NCBI RefSeq assembly: GCF_002159665.1
Contig: NZ_NFJC01000021.1
Span: forward strand, 1-53,018
Direction of reading: 5' to 3'
DNA: 53,018 bases
Source: Desulfovibrio sp. An276
GTDB taxonomy: Bacteria > Desulfobacterota > Desulfovibrionia > Desulfovibrionales > Desulfovibrionaceae
Part shown: piece by piece, positions 34,741 through 43,238 of the stretch
How the letters are laid out: the number at the start of each line of letters is the position of its first letter
How positions within the stretch are numbered: the first letter of the stretch is position 1
The notes under the pieces: generated by a model
The model's input: the letters and a program-made list of their open reading frames with translations, nothing else
Told to the model about the DNA's origin: nothing
Database searches by the model: none
Translations under genes and position numbers: made by a program

Positions 34741-35799
34741 CTACTTCTTGCCTCTTGCGCGCTTCAAGTCGCGCAAGGCCTTCTTGGCGTCCGGGTCGCC
34801 ATTGTCCGCTGCCAGTGTGTACCATCGCTGGGCCTCTGTGATGTTCAAGGGAACGCCCGTTCCCTGCTCGTACATGAGGCCAAGGCTGTACTGGGCTGCA
34901 GCGTCGTTGTTTTCCGCTGCCTTGCGATACCACTCGACTGCCTTTGCGTAGTCTTGGGCAACGCCGTGTCCCTGCTCGTACATGAAGCCCATGTTGTACT
35001 GGGCAGGCGCATAGCCTTGGTCTGCAGCCTTCTGGTACCACATGAGAGCTTTCGTGTAGTCCAAAGCGTAGCCTCTGCCCTGGGAATACATGAAGCCAAG
35101 ATTGTTCTGGGCCTTGGGAAGGTCCTGTTCCGCAGCCTTCTCCAGCCAGTGCACGGCCTTGGTGTCGTCCTGGAACTGGCCCTTGGAATTCATGTAGATC
35201 CAGCCAAGGCTGTACTGGGCCTCTGCCAGCCCCTGATTGGCAGCCCTTGAGTACCAGTCAATGGCCTTTGCCTCGTCCCTCTTCACACCCCTGCCCTGGG
35301 CGTAGAGATAGCCCAGGTTGAACTGGGCCGTGGCATGGCCCTGTTCGGCAGCCCTGGCAAACCAGCGCGAGGCTTCGAGGAAGTTGCGGCGCACGCCGGC
35401 ACCCATGGCCAAAACCTCACCATAGGCATTCTGTCCTCTGGCGTCGCCCTGTTCGGCAGAAATCTTGAAGTACTGGGCAGCGCGGGTGCGGCTCTTGCGT
35501 ATGCCCTGTCCTGTCTGGATGAGCCTGCCAAGAACATAGGCTGCCTCGCCGTTTTTCCTGTTGGCAAGGGGGGTGAGCAGATCGACAGCCGTGCGGTAGT
35601 CCTGGGCGTCCAGGGCCTTTTGTACCTTGACAAGGACAGCGTCGTCCTCGTCGACGCCACTTTGGGCGGATGTCTGAATGTCCTGGGAGCCTGTTTCGAC
35701 AGCGTGGACAGGCAGGGCGAGAGACAGGCAGAGGAAGGCGGAAAGGAGAAGGGAAAGGGCACTCCGGTTCAGGGATTTGCTTGTATGAAGGTCTGACAT
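34741..35799 (-). CDS. secreted Sel1-repeat protein
   Basis: 352 residues: an N-terminal signal peptide (hydrophobic stretch about 13-32, cleavage near PVHA-VE) followed by a degenerate TPR-like part and seven 36-residue Sel1 repeats (pattern AQYxLGxMYxxGxGVxxDYxKAxxWYxKAAxQ), ending in a basic tail KRARGKK. Sel1 repeats are protein-interaction scaffolds; partners unknown. Probably periplasmic. GGAG lies 8 bases before the ATG. Convergent with aroE, stops 3 bases apart. Confidence 0.88.
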   Translation of the reverse strand: MSDLHTSKSLNRSALSLLLSAFLCLSLALPVHAVETGSQDIQTSAQSGVDEDDAVLVKVQKALDAQDYRTAVDLLTPLANRKNGEAAYVLGRLIQTGQGIRKSRTRAAQYFKISAEQGDARGQNAYGEVLAMGAGVRRNFLEASRWFARAAEQGHATAQFNLGYLYAQGRGVKRDEAKAIDWYSRAANQGLAEAQYSLGWIYMNSKGQFQDDTKAVHWLEKAAEQDLPKAQNNLGFMYSQGRGYALDYTKALMWYQKAADQGYAPAQYNMGFMYEQGHGVAQDYAKAVEWYRKAAENNDAAAQYSLGLMYEQGTGVPLNITEAQRWYTLAADNGDPDAKKALRDLKRARGKK

Positions 35800-35856
35800 A
35801 TGGGACTCCGTCAGAAGGCAAGGAGGAATCGGGAAACGGGTGGAAAGGTACCGTGT

Positions 35857-37263
35857 CTATATGGGCTTGTCTTCCGCGACCTCTGGTAACGTGAAGCCAA
35901 GCTTTTGCAGCATCGAGGCTGTCTCGCAAGAGAGGGCAGGGCGAAAGTCCGAGCATGACCAAGAATCCGGCTCACCCTTTTCAACGTGGCATTGAAGAAG
36001 GCCAAGGGCGGCAAGGATGCGGCCCATGTGCGTCTTTCCAAGAAGCCCCGTATCATGGGCCCTTTGCACAATCCTGCGCAGGACAAGGGCAGTGACAAGG
36101 AAAACAAGGCCCGCACCTTCGCGCTCCCTCTCCTTCAGGGAGCAAGCGGACAGGAGAAGGGGAGCCAAGTGGGCAAGAATACGCTGCCAGAGAGCTTCCT
36201 CGTGCGCAAGGGCAGGGATGCAGGAAAGGGGAAGGTCCACATCCGAGCGGAAGACTCTGACGTTCTCCCTGGCCTTTTTGTTCTTCTTTTTCTTGCCCTG
36301 AGTCTGGCTTTGGGCCTGTTTGGCTGGCGCAGCGGGGCTGCCTGCAAAGGCGTAGAGATACTCGTCGTCCGGGCTGCGCTTTTTCCTGCAGGGGGTGTCT
36401 GCGCCATCCACAACCTCAAGGCCGTCGAAGGAAAGCTTTTTGCAAAGCTTGTCGTCCCATTTCACAGGGACAAGGTAGTGCAGGCCCCTCTCCCTTGCGA
36501 GGAAGCGAAGGGATTCGCTGGACGCTTCACGGGCGGTGAAGAGTGTGCAGCCTGTGTCACAGCATGTGGCTGCGCGGGGAAGGCTCTCTCCTTTCATGTC
36601 GAGAAGTCGTCCGTACACGGGCTCGAAGCCGGTGTCGCCACCCTGCAGTGCAAGGCAAAGGCCAGGGCCATTGTCCTTGCAGGCATCTTTCCCAAAAGCT
36701 GCAAGTGTTGCGGGACATTCCATCGGCATCAGCAAAAGATACGAGGATGTGTCCGAGCCTTTTGCTTGCCCGAGGGAGCGGAACAATTCGTCTGCCCCCT
36801 TTTTGCCAATCTTAGCATACAGTGCATGGATGCTTTTTTCGGAAAGGTCGAGTCCGGGAAAGACAAGAGAGGCAAGAGATGCCTTGTACTGTGCGGCACG
36901 CAAATCTTCCCCAAGGTCCGGGTGCAGGATGCCTAGGCTTGCCAGGGCAAGGACAAGGTCTGCGTCCTTGTCGCCCAAATGCGCCGCAAGCCTTGCGCGC
37001 AAATCGGCGTCTAAGTCTGCCACAAGCAGCGCACAGCCGAGAGTGCGCCTTTCTTTTGCCTTCATCCTGGAGCTAACCGGAACAAAGGCGCCGTCCACAA
37101 TGTGGCCTATGACCTTGCCGTTGCGCGGCTGAAAACCCTTGGCCGTGCGAACGGCCTTGGTCCTTGCGCGCACGCAATAGCGCAATGGCCCCTTGCCACC
37201 CGTGTCGATCACTACGGTATTCTTGGGCCTTGGAACTGCTCGTATGTCCTGAGGAACACCCAT
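35857..37263 (-). CDS. divergent IS1634/IS4-like transposase relative, possibly domesticated
   Basis: 468 residues. The N-terminus PRPKNTVVIDTGGKGPLRY and NGKVIGHIVDGAFVP match the leader segment of IS1634-type transposases, and LHYLVPVKWDDKL and VFLVTALVLRRIVQRAH match later conserved parts. The catalytic core is odd: where the first Asp (usually IDGT) is expected the protein reads YLLLMPMECPA, and only an Asp in CCDTGCT is seen, so DDE activity is doubtful. A Lys-rich insert (GKKKKNKKAR) precedes the C-terminal part. The frame is intact, has a GGAGA ribosome site and a palindrome array upstream, and I see no clear terminal inverted repeats. Confidence 0.55.
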   Translation of the reverse strand: MGVPQDIRAVPRPKNTVVIDTGGKGPLRYCVRARTKAVRTAKGFQPRNGKVIGHIVDGAFVPVSSRMKAKERRTLGCALLVADLDADLRARLAAHLGDKDADLVLALASLGILHPDLGEDLRAAQYKASLASLVFPGLDLSEKSIHALYAKIGKKGADELFRSLGQAKGSDTSSYLLLMPMECPATLAAFGKDACKDNGPGLCLALQGGDTGFEPVYGRLLDMKGESLPRAATCCDTGCTLFTAREASSESLRFLARERGLHYLVPVKWDDKLCKKLSFDGLEVVDGADTPCRKKRSPDDEYLYAFAGSPAAPAKQAQSQTQGKKKKNKKARENVRVFRSDVDLPLSCIPALAHEEALWQRILAHLAPLLLSACSLKEREREGAGLVFLVTALVLRRIVQRAHDTGLLGKTHMGRILAALGLLQCHVEKGEPDSWSCSDFRPALSCETASMLQKLGFTLPEVAEDKPI

Positions 37264-37293
37264 GGGACAAATTCTCCGAAAAATTTTGTACCT

Positions 37294-37325
37294 TTTTGAA
37301 CTATCTATAGTTCAAAATTTTGAAC
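37294..37325 (-). promoter_or_regulatory. overlapping palindrome array upstream of the transposase-like gene
   Basis: TTTTGAACTAT-CT-ATAGTTCAAAA (37294-37317) is an 11-bp perfect inverted repeat; its right arm is shared with GTTCAAAATTTTGAAC (37310-37325), a perfect 16-bp palindrome. Three alternating TTTTGAAC half-sites thus lie 31-62 bases before the start codon at 37263. This looks like a cooperative operator; the regulator is unknown. Confidence 0.6.
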
Positions 37326-37337
37326 TGACAAAATCCG

Positions 37338-39050
37338 CTACAGGCGGCGCAATGTGCCAGTCCAAAGCGCATCCCTGTGGCGGGGAGCAACCCAGGCGTA
37401 GGCATCCATGAATGCTTCCCTGGCAGCCTGCGTCTTTTTGTCGCGCCACCAGCTTGAAGGATCGTCCCAGACGCGGACAACATGGACTGCCGCATCCTCT
37501 GCGCTCGAGTGCCAGATGCCGGCCTCCCCCAGTTTCAGTAGCATGGCGTGGAAGTCGTCGTCGATGGGCCAGCAGGTGGGATCCCAGTAGCAGATGGTGG
37601 GAATGTTAGCTGCCATGGCTTCAAGCATGGTGGTTCCGTGGTGATCGAGGACCAGCAGGCGGCAGTGCAAAAGCTGTGGCATGAGGGGGCCTGTGCACAA
37701 ACGCAGGCGGGGAAAGCGCGAAAGCAGCCAGGGTGCGTCGTCCAGCGTTCCCGGAACAGGGAAGTAGGGCCTGTACAGCGTCTGGGACTGTATCTTGTGT
37801 CCCAAAGATTCCACAAACCACTGCTTGTCCTCCCTGTACTGGAGGTTTTGCATGGGTGTGGGATGGCAGTCCAGCTGGTAGCCCACTGTGGGCATCTCCG
37901 TGCCAACCAAAATGAGGTTGTTTGAGCCACCCCGCCAGCAGTTGGAGACATTGGCAAGCTGGGCCGGGGGCAGGGGCAGGAAGTTGGCCTTGCCGCACTT
38001 TCCTTCCACAGCCGATTCCTGATGCTTCCAGCCCCAGGTGATGAAGGCGTGCTGGGTATACTCCACAAGCTCCATGGCGCAGATGTGGCGCATCATGCCG
38101 TAGTTTCCGCCGTGCTGAACGCAGGCAAGCCTTCCGCCCCTGGCGCGCCAGAGGGCAAGCTTTTGCCTGTAGTGCGCGTCCTCGTACATGAGAATGTGAG
38201 CCACGCGAGTCTTGTGCTTCGGGCCTGGCGCATGCTTTGGGTGTTTGAGGGAGCGTATGCTCTTGGGCAAAAGGGCCAGGAAGATGGGCATGGGGTCAAG
38301 GGGCAGATCAATGTGCGCCCCGGTGACTTTGGATGAGTAGTGGTCGCGAAGGCTGCGCGAGTGATCCTCGCCCCTGCTCTTGTGCAAGAGGGCCAGGGAG
38401 TAGCGCATGGCCCTTGCCATGGACATGCCCCTAAGGGGTGGGCAGGGCAGGGAGAGGGCGAGATTGCGCAAATTTTCGCGCATCCTTTCCCCGAAACTCT
38501 CGGGCTTGTGCAGGGGGTAGTCCTCCCTCACGGCGTCAGCTTCCACCACATGCCAGGCCCCTGGTAGCATGGGGCGCAAAAGCAGCGAGCACAGCCAGTG
38601 CAGGCAGACGGGATTGAGGCAGCCGTGCAGGACCACATCCTGATCGCAGCCCATGTCAAAGGAACAGTTGTCCGGAAGAAGGGCAACCGAGATTGAGCTT
38701 GCGCCATAGGTGTCCACCATGGCCCGGACCCTGTACGTCAACTCGACCAGAATCTTGGCAACATTGATGCAGTAGGGCGCAAGCAGGGTTTCCCAGTAGA
38801 CGTCGGGAAGGGCTACCTTTGGAGCAAGGTGGTGGGCAAGGGGCGGGATCATGTCCGTTGCCAGGGCAAAGGCTTCGCCAATGGCCCTTTTTTGCAGCTC
38901 ACGATCTGTGAAGGGCTCAGGGGCTATCTCGAAATGTTCCTCCCAGTAGGGGAAGAAGTCTTCCTCTGCCGCAAAGCACCAGGGGCCAGCGGCTATGATG
39001 TCTGTTCCGTCTGAAGGCACGGCCATGGGGCCAAGCACAAGCTTTTTCAT
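37338..39050 (-). CDS. LIC12162 family putative transferase
   Basis: 570 residues from the ATG at 39050. The N-terminal IIAAGPWCF and YCINVAKILVE segments, CVQHGGNYG in the middle and LDHHGTTMLEAMAANIPTICYWDP near the C-terminus resemble TIGR04331 (LIC12162 family), a GT-B-like group found in surface polysaccharide loci with sialic-acid-like sugars. Reaction unproven; a glycosyl- or CMP-nonulosonate-linked transferase is likely. No signal peptide. It follows the NeuB-type gene by 107 bases. Confidence 0.75.
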   Translation of the reverse strand: MKKLVLGPMAVPSDGTDIIAAGPWCFAAEEDFFPYWEEHFEIAPEPFTDRELQKRAIGEAFALATDMIPPLAHHLAPKVALPDVYWETLLAPYCINVAKILVELTYRVRAMVDTYGASSISVALLPDNCSFDMGCDQDVVLHGCLNPVCLHWLCSLLLRPMLPGAWHVVEADAVREDYPLHKPESFGERMRENLRNLALSLPCPPLRGMSMARAMRYSLALLHKSRGEDHSRSLRDHYSSKVTGAHIDLPLDPMPIFLALLPKSIRSLKHPKHAPGPKHKTRVAHILMYEDAHYRQKLALWRARGGRLACVQHGGNYGMMRHICAMELVEYTQHAFITWGWKHQESAVEGKCGKANFLPLPPAQLANVSNCWRGGSNNLILVGTEMPTVGYQLDCHPTPMQNLQYREDKQWFVESLGHKIQSQTLYRPYFPVPGTLDDAPWLLSRFPRLRLCTGPLMPQLLHCRLLVLDHHGTTMLEAMAANIPTICYWDPTCWPIDDDFHAMLLKLGEAGIWHSSAEDAAVHVVRVWDDPSSWWRDKKTQAAREAFMDAYAWVAPRHRDALWTGTLRRL

Positions 39051-39072
39051 TTTTTTGGCTTTGGGAAATATT

Positions 39073-39102
39073 GTCGCTGCCCCCTTGGAGGAGAGCAGCG
39101 AC
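39073..39102 (-). repeat. hairpin between neuB-type and LIC12162 genes
   Basis: GTCGCTGC (39073-39080) pairs with GCAGCGAC (39095-39102), 14-base loop; only a weak AT-rich tail follows on minus. Possible partial terminator. Confidence 0.4.
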
Positions 39103-39157
39103 CAGAAGAATGAGTGAGAGAAAGATTGGGTTTGGGCACTTTGCCCCAAAACACAGC

Positions 39158-40219
39158 CTAGCGATCGAGGTCTGCCCAGGAGAGAACAGTGTCCTCGGGG
39201 ATGTCCCTGCGAGCGCGCATGGTGAGCACCTCGTCAAAGTTGCGGGGGCTTATGCCGTGGGCAGGGCGCTTCCAGGTGAGATCCTCGGGCGTGATCTGGC
39301 TTCCCCTGGCAATGTTGCGCGCAGCAACCAGGGAGCGCCTGGCATTGGACCTTGCGGGTGCTTCGGAGGCGTAGGAGCGCACTTTGAAGTCGCCAACCAT
39401 GGTGATGAGATGGGACATCTTCTCCCTGAAGAGCTTGAGATCCTCCTTGTCCATGGCATGGTAGTGATCGTTGCCGGGCAGAGTCTTGTCAAAGGTAAAG
39501 TGCTTTTCAAGAATGCGGGCGCCGAGCAGGGTTGCCGTGACCAGGGTGTGCATATCCATGGGCAGGGTGTGGTCGCTGTAGCCTATGACAAGGTCCGGGA
39601 AGTGGCGCTTCAGGCCCACGATCATGCCAAGGCCTGCGTTCTCGTCCATGGTGGGGTAGTTGAGGACGCAGTGCAGAAGGGCCAGGGGATTGCCTTTTGC
39701 GCCTATCCACTCCACTGCCTCAGCCACCTCGTGCAGATCCGAGGCGCCGGTGGAGAGGATGATGGGTTTGCCAAAGCCGCACATGTATTCGATGAAGGGC
39801 TTGTTGGTGATGTCCGAGGAGGAAATCTTGTACACATCCATCAGGGGATTGAGGAAATTGGCGCTTTCCACGTCAAAGGGCGTGGACATGAAGGCAATGT
39901 CCTCATCGTCACACCAGCGCTTGAGCTGCTCGAACTCGTTTTTCCAGAAGCTGTCGTGCTTTTTGAAAAGCTCGTACTGGCTTAAAGTGGGTTCCTTGCT
40001 GGTGTCCCAGTAGGCAGGGCTGTCCTTGGAGGCAAGGGTTCCGGCCTTGTAGCTCTGGAACTTGATGGCGTCAGCACCACCTTCCTTGGCCTCGCAGATG
40101 AGGCGCTTTGCAAGGTCCATGCTGCCCTCGTGGTTCACGCCTGCCTCGGCGATGATGTAGGGCATGGGAATGGACTTTTCCTGGGCAGGAAGAGTGAGAA
40201 AATCGTGTATGTCGCGCAT
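39158..40219 (-). CDS. neuB: NeuB family nonulosonate synthase (sialic, legionaminic or pseudaminic type)
   Basis: 353 residues. TIM barrel with IAEAGVNHEGS, KFQSYKA, STPFDVES, KISSSDITN and the HFTFDKTLPGNDH metal/PEP site, then a C-terminal SAF (antifreeze-like) domain (about 285-345). Condenses PEP with an N-acetyl-hexose to a nine-carbon acid sugar. I prefer the ATG at 40219 with AAGGA upstream over a GTG 18 bases earlier. Which sugar is made cannot be told; no CMP-transferase or epimerase is nearby. Confidence 0.87.
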   Translation of the reverse strand: MRDIHDFLTLPAQEKSIPMPYIIAEAGVNHEGSMDLAKRLICEAKEGGADAIKFQSYKAGTLASKDSPAYWDTSKEPTLSQYELFKKHDSFWKNEFEQLKRWCDDEDIAFMSTPFDVESANFLNPLMDVYKISSSDITNKPFIEYMCGFGKPIILSTGASDLHEVAEAVEWIGAKGNPLALLHCVLNYPTMDENAGLGMIVGLKRHFPDLVIGYSDHTLPMDMHTLVTATLLGARILEKHFTFDKTLPGNDHYHAMDKEDLKLFREKMSHLITMVGDFKVRSYASEAPARSNARRSLVAARNIARGSQITPEDLTWKRPAHGISPRNFDEVLTMRARRDIPEDTVLSWADLDR

Positions 40220-40475
40220 GATGGTCTTGTCCTTCACGTAGCGTGCTTTTGCAAAACGGGTATGTCACGAAGGGCGCGCAATTGCCCCAGCCCTTCGAGA
40301 AGGCTTGCTAGCATACAAAGAACCGAAAGGCAAAAGAGCACAAAGGGAGCATGCTGGCCGAAACAGGGGGCCAATGGCTGAAAAAAGGGGAAAAGCCCCT
40401 GTCTGGCAATTTGTCCGCGCACGGGGTATAGAGGCCTTCGCGCTCGCAGGCGCAATACATCAAGGAGTGACGGAT

Positions 40476-41120
40476 ATGGCTGAGCCTCTCAGGGTCGTTT
40501 TGGCAACACACAATCAGGGCAAGGTGCGCGAGCTGGCCGAGCCTTTGGCCGCTCTCGGCGTGGAATTGGTTGGCCTCGATGGCTTTCCGCAGGTGGGCGA
40601 GATAGTCGAGGATGGCGCGACCTTCGCCGAAAACGCGCTCATCAAGGCGTACACAGTGGCAGAGGCAACAGGCCTTATTGCCATTGCCGACGACAGCGGC
40701 CTCGAAGTGGACGCATTGGACGGTCGCCCAGGCATCTATTCTGCGCGCTATGCGGACTCCGAGCTTCCCCTGGAAGGCGAGACAAGGGATCAGCGCAACA
40801 ACAGAAAGCTGCTCTTCGAACTCAAGGACGTGCCCTACGAGCGCCGTCAGGCCCGCTTTGTCTGCTGCATGGCCTGTGTGGCGCCAGGACACTACGAGGA
40901 CGACGAAACACTTGTGGTGCAGGGAACCTGGGAGGGCCGCATCCTGAACGAACCCATGGGAGAGAACGGCTTTGGCTACGATCCTGTTTTCGCGGACATT
41001 GTGCTTGGCAGAAGCGCTGCCCAGCTTACCCGGGAAGAGAAGATGGCAAGAAGCCACAGGGGGGCTGCCGTGCGCTCCCTTGTCTCCTGGTGGCCCAAGT
41101 GGCTTGCCTCCCTCAAATAG
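40476..41120 (+). CDS. rdgB: XTP/dITP diphosphatase (non-canonical purine NTP pyrophosphatase)
   Basis: Cleans ITP/XTP from the nucleotide pool. 214 residues from the ATG at 40476 with AAGGAG 9 bases upstream; the longer frame is not conserved. Motifs: LATHNQGKVRE, TFAENALIKA, ADDSGLEVDALDGRPGIYSARYA, GENGFGYDPVF and SHRGAA near the C-terminus. Divergent from the NeuB-type gene, with a bidirectional terminator behind. Confidence 0.93.
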   Translation: MAEPLRVVLATHNQGKVRELAEPLAALGVELVGLDGFPQVGEIVEDGATFAENALIKAYTVAEATGLIAIADDSGLEVDALDGRPGIYSARYADSELPLEGETRDQRNNRKLLFELKDVPYERRQARFVCCMACVAPGHYEDDETLVVQGTWEGRILNEPMGENGFGYDPVFADIVLGRSAAQLTREEKMARSHRGAAVRSLVSWWPKWLASLK

Positions 41121-41139
41121 CAGACAGGAATTTTTCGTA

Positions 41140-41175
41140 TTGAAAAGGCCGGGTGTTTTCACCCGGCCTTTTCAA
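41140..41175. terminator. bidirectional terminator
   Basis: TTGAAAAGGCCGGGTG-TTTT-CACCCGGCCTTTTCAA, a perfect 16-bp stem, between convergent rdgB and the AT-rich secreted-protein gene. Confidence 0.9.
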
Positions 41176-41277
41176 CTGGTGTGTTGGAGATTACCTACTG
41201 GATGTAGCAGCGTTCAATACTCCACTAAAATCTTTTAGATCATACGTGCAATGTAAAAATATACCGCTTACAACTAT

Positions 41278-41805
41278 TCATACATGGAGCTTTTTTCCTT
41301 TTTGGGCTTGAGAAATTATATTTGCAATTTTCGTATCCCATTCAAAGGTTATTGTCGGTCCATTTACTCTTTTTTTGAATTTCTTGATTGTATACAGATT
41401 TCCCTTGTCTATTCTAACTACGATATTTTGTGTGTTTAACTTTGTATCGTTGAGCAAACGTTCATCAACAAAAGCTAGTGTAAACTCCATCTTGTTTGGA
41501 ATTCCTTTATTGTTTATAAAAACGGCAAATATATTAGTTCTTACTGAATAATTTTGACTTGTTTCAGTTTTTCCATTTTCAGTACATGTAAGAAATGTAT
41601 TTTTACTGCCATCTTCAGGAATACATACAAATTTATTTGCAACATGCCAGTTTCCTAATTGAATTCTATCCATTGCAGCTTGAGAAGAAACATTGGTTGC
41701 ATAAACTGGTTCAGCTGCATAAGTCTTGTTTGAACCTACATATAAAAAAATTAATAGCAAAAATGGTAAAAAGAGAAAAAGGGAGATTCTGGGAAGTTTT
41801 TTCAT
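41278..41805 (-). CDS. AT-rich secreted protein of unknown function
   Basis: 175 residues, not recognised. A strong signal peptide (MKKLPR, hydrophobic 8-26, likely cleavage after TYAA) directs it to the periplasm or outside. Two cysteines (about 61 and 73) could form a disulfide. The rest is polar and Lys/Asn-rich. GGAGG lies 6 bases before the ATG. Base content of 41180-41890 is close to one third GC against well over half around it, so recent acquisition is likely. No neighbour explains its role. Confidence 0.7.
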   Translation of the reverse strand: MKKLPRISLFLFLPFLLLIFLYVGSNKTYAAEPVYATNVSSQAAMDRIQLGNWHVANKFVCIPEDGSKNTFLTCTENGKTETSQNYSVRTNIFAVFINNKGIPNKMEFTLAFVDERLLNDTKLNTQNIVVRIDKGNLYTIKKFKKRVNGPTITFEWDTKIANIISQAQKGKKLHV

Positions 41806-41899
41806 TGTCCACCTCCATAATCACCTATTACAAGTTTTGCTGGCACAAAAACTGCATAAGAAAATAGTTTTTGAGCCAAGAAAAAACGCTATTTCTGTG

Positions 41900-42529
41900 T
41901 TATTGGAGACTTGCAAGAAAATGTCCCAGGAGTTCTCCAAGAGCCCTGTGGCCTTCCTGTGACATATGGTAGCCGTCCATGGCGTCCATGTGGGCAAGAG
42001 CCTTCGATCCGTCAAGGAAGAGGAAGCCCTCCTCAAGAGCAGCAAGCTTGAAGTCGTGGGCAAGGTTTTGGCCAAGGATGTCCGCACTGCCGTAGCCTGT
42101 GGCGCACAGATCTGAGATTCCGTGAGGCGCAAGGGGCGGGGGGCTCAGGAAAACAACCTTCGTGTCCGCTCCGCAGCGCTTTTTGGCAAGCCTTGCCATG
42201 CGGATGAGGTTGTCCGCGATCGATGAGCCTGCAAGATTGAGGGGTGCCATGACGTCGTTTGTGCCTAGCATGAGCACTAGGCCCTGCAGGGGAAGATTGC
42301 TCTCAAGAATGCCGGCAAAGGTTGCCCCGCCGTGCAACTCCCCGGGAAAGAGCTCGTGTTCCCAGACCGAGGCTCTGCCGTTCATGCCGTCTGCCACAAG
42401 TGTCGGGCAGCCTGGCACAGTCATGGCAACTGACGGGAAGATGGCATCCAATGGCAGGCGCCCGCCACCTGGCTGATAGCCCCATGTGTTCGAATCTCCA
42501 TAGACAAGGAATCGGGCAAACGCGTCCAT
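41900..42529 (-). CDS. SGNH/GDSL-type hydrolase
   Basis: 209 residues. Block I VYGDSNTWG (catalytic Ser13), Gly in block II, block III GTND and block V DGYHMSQEGH with the catalytic His. Esterase or lipase-like enzymes of this group deacylate lipids, carbohydrates or thioesters; the TesA-like length suggests a small esterase. No signal peptide, so cytoplasmic. It starts 1 base after the stop of the secreted-protein gene at 42531, so co-transcribed. Confidence 0.85.
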   Translation of the reverse strand: MDAFARFLVYGDSNTWGYQPGGGRLPLDAIFPSVAMTVPGCPTLVADGMNGRASVWEHELFPGELHGGATFAGILESNLPLQGLVLMLGTNDVMAPLNLAGSSIADNLIRMARLAKKRCGADTKVVFLSPPPLAPHGISDLCATGYGSADILGQNLAHDFKLAALEEGFLFLDGSKALAHMDAMDGYHMSQEGHRALGELLGHFLASLQ

Positions 42530-42530
42530 G

Positions 42531-43040
42531 TTAGCGCCTTATGGTGGAAGCTGAAGGCAAAAGCATGGGATCCTGGTTGCGCATATAGTCGAAGAAGGAG
42601 AAGGCGTCTTCCTTGTTGCCTGCGGCAAAGGTTAGGGCAATAATATCGCCATTGGTGCCCACCCAGATGGTGGTCGGAGCACCTGTGGCCGTGGCCTCGA
42701 TGCGCATGAGATAGCCCTCGCGTACAGGAGCCGAGAGAATGGTGACACCTTGTTTCTCAAGGCGCTTCAAAAGGCTCTCGGTTTCCTCCTCGAGGGTTGT
42801 ATACTCTTCTGTTTCGCCCACCTGTACAAGGACCGAGACGTTCTTCTCCTTGTTCACGTAGTAGCCGAGGGAGTTCTTTATGGTATTGAGGCCAGGGGCC
42901 ATGGACACGTCCCACTGATCGGGCATGTCGATAATGTCGTAGTAGTCGCAGGTAAAGGATGTCCGAGCCCAGCTACTGGCAGGCAGGATGAGGAAGCCAA
43001 GAAGAAGCAGCAGGATAAAAAGAGAGCGAATAACTTGCAT
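42531..43040 (-). CDS. secreted protein of unknown function
   Basis: 169 residues from the ATG at 43040 (GGAG 7 bases upstream). Signal peptide: hydrophobic 4-21, cleavage near SSWA. The mature part (TCDYYDIIDMPDQWDV, then YYVNKEKNVSVLVQV) resembles small periplasmic proteins of Desulfovibrio annotated only as hypothetical; I cannot name a family. Probably the first gene of a two-gene unit with the SGNH hydrolase. Confidence 0.75.
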   Translation of the reverse strand: MQVIRSLFILLLLLGFLILPASSWARTSFTCDYYDIIDMPDQWDVSMAPGLNTIKNSLGYYVNKEKNVSVLVQVGETEEYTTLEEETESLLKRLEKQGVTILSAPVREGYLMRIEATATGAPTTIWVGTNGDIIALTFAAGNKEDAFSFFDYMRNQDPMLLPSASTIRR

Positions 43041-43168
43041 GTATGGCTCCGGATGAATTGGCGTTGCCGATTTGGTATTGTCGAGGGGGAAGGTCCCATG
43101 AGGGCGCATATACTAGCCGACTCCTGCCCGACACGCCAGTGCAATTGCATGCGGGGTTTCGCAAAACG

Positions 43169-43194
43169 CAAAAGACCCCTTGCGGGGCCTTTTG
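43169..43194 (-). terminator. terminator of the P-type ATPase gene
   Basis: CAAAAG-A-CCCC-TTGC-GGGG-C-CTTTTG with one A.C mismatch, T-rich on the minus strand; 45 bases past the ATPase stop. Confidence 0.75.
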
Positions 43195-43238
43195 TACAGG
43201 AAGGAGATGCCTGAAAAGGGCTTGCTCTGTTGTGTCCG

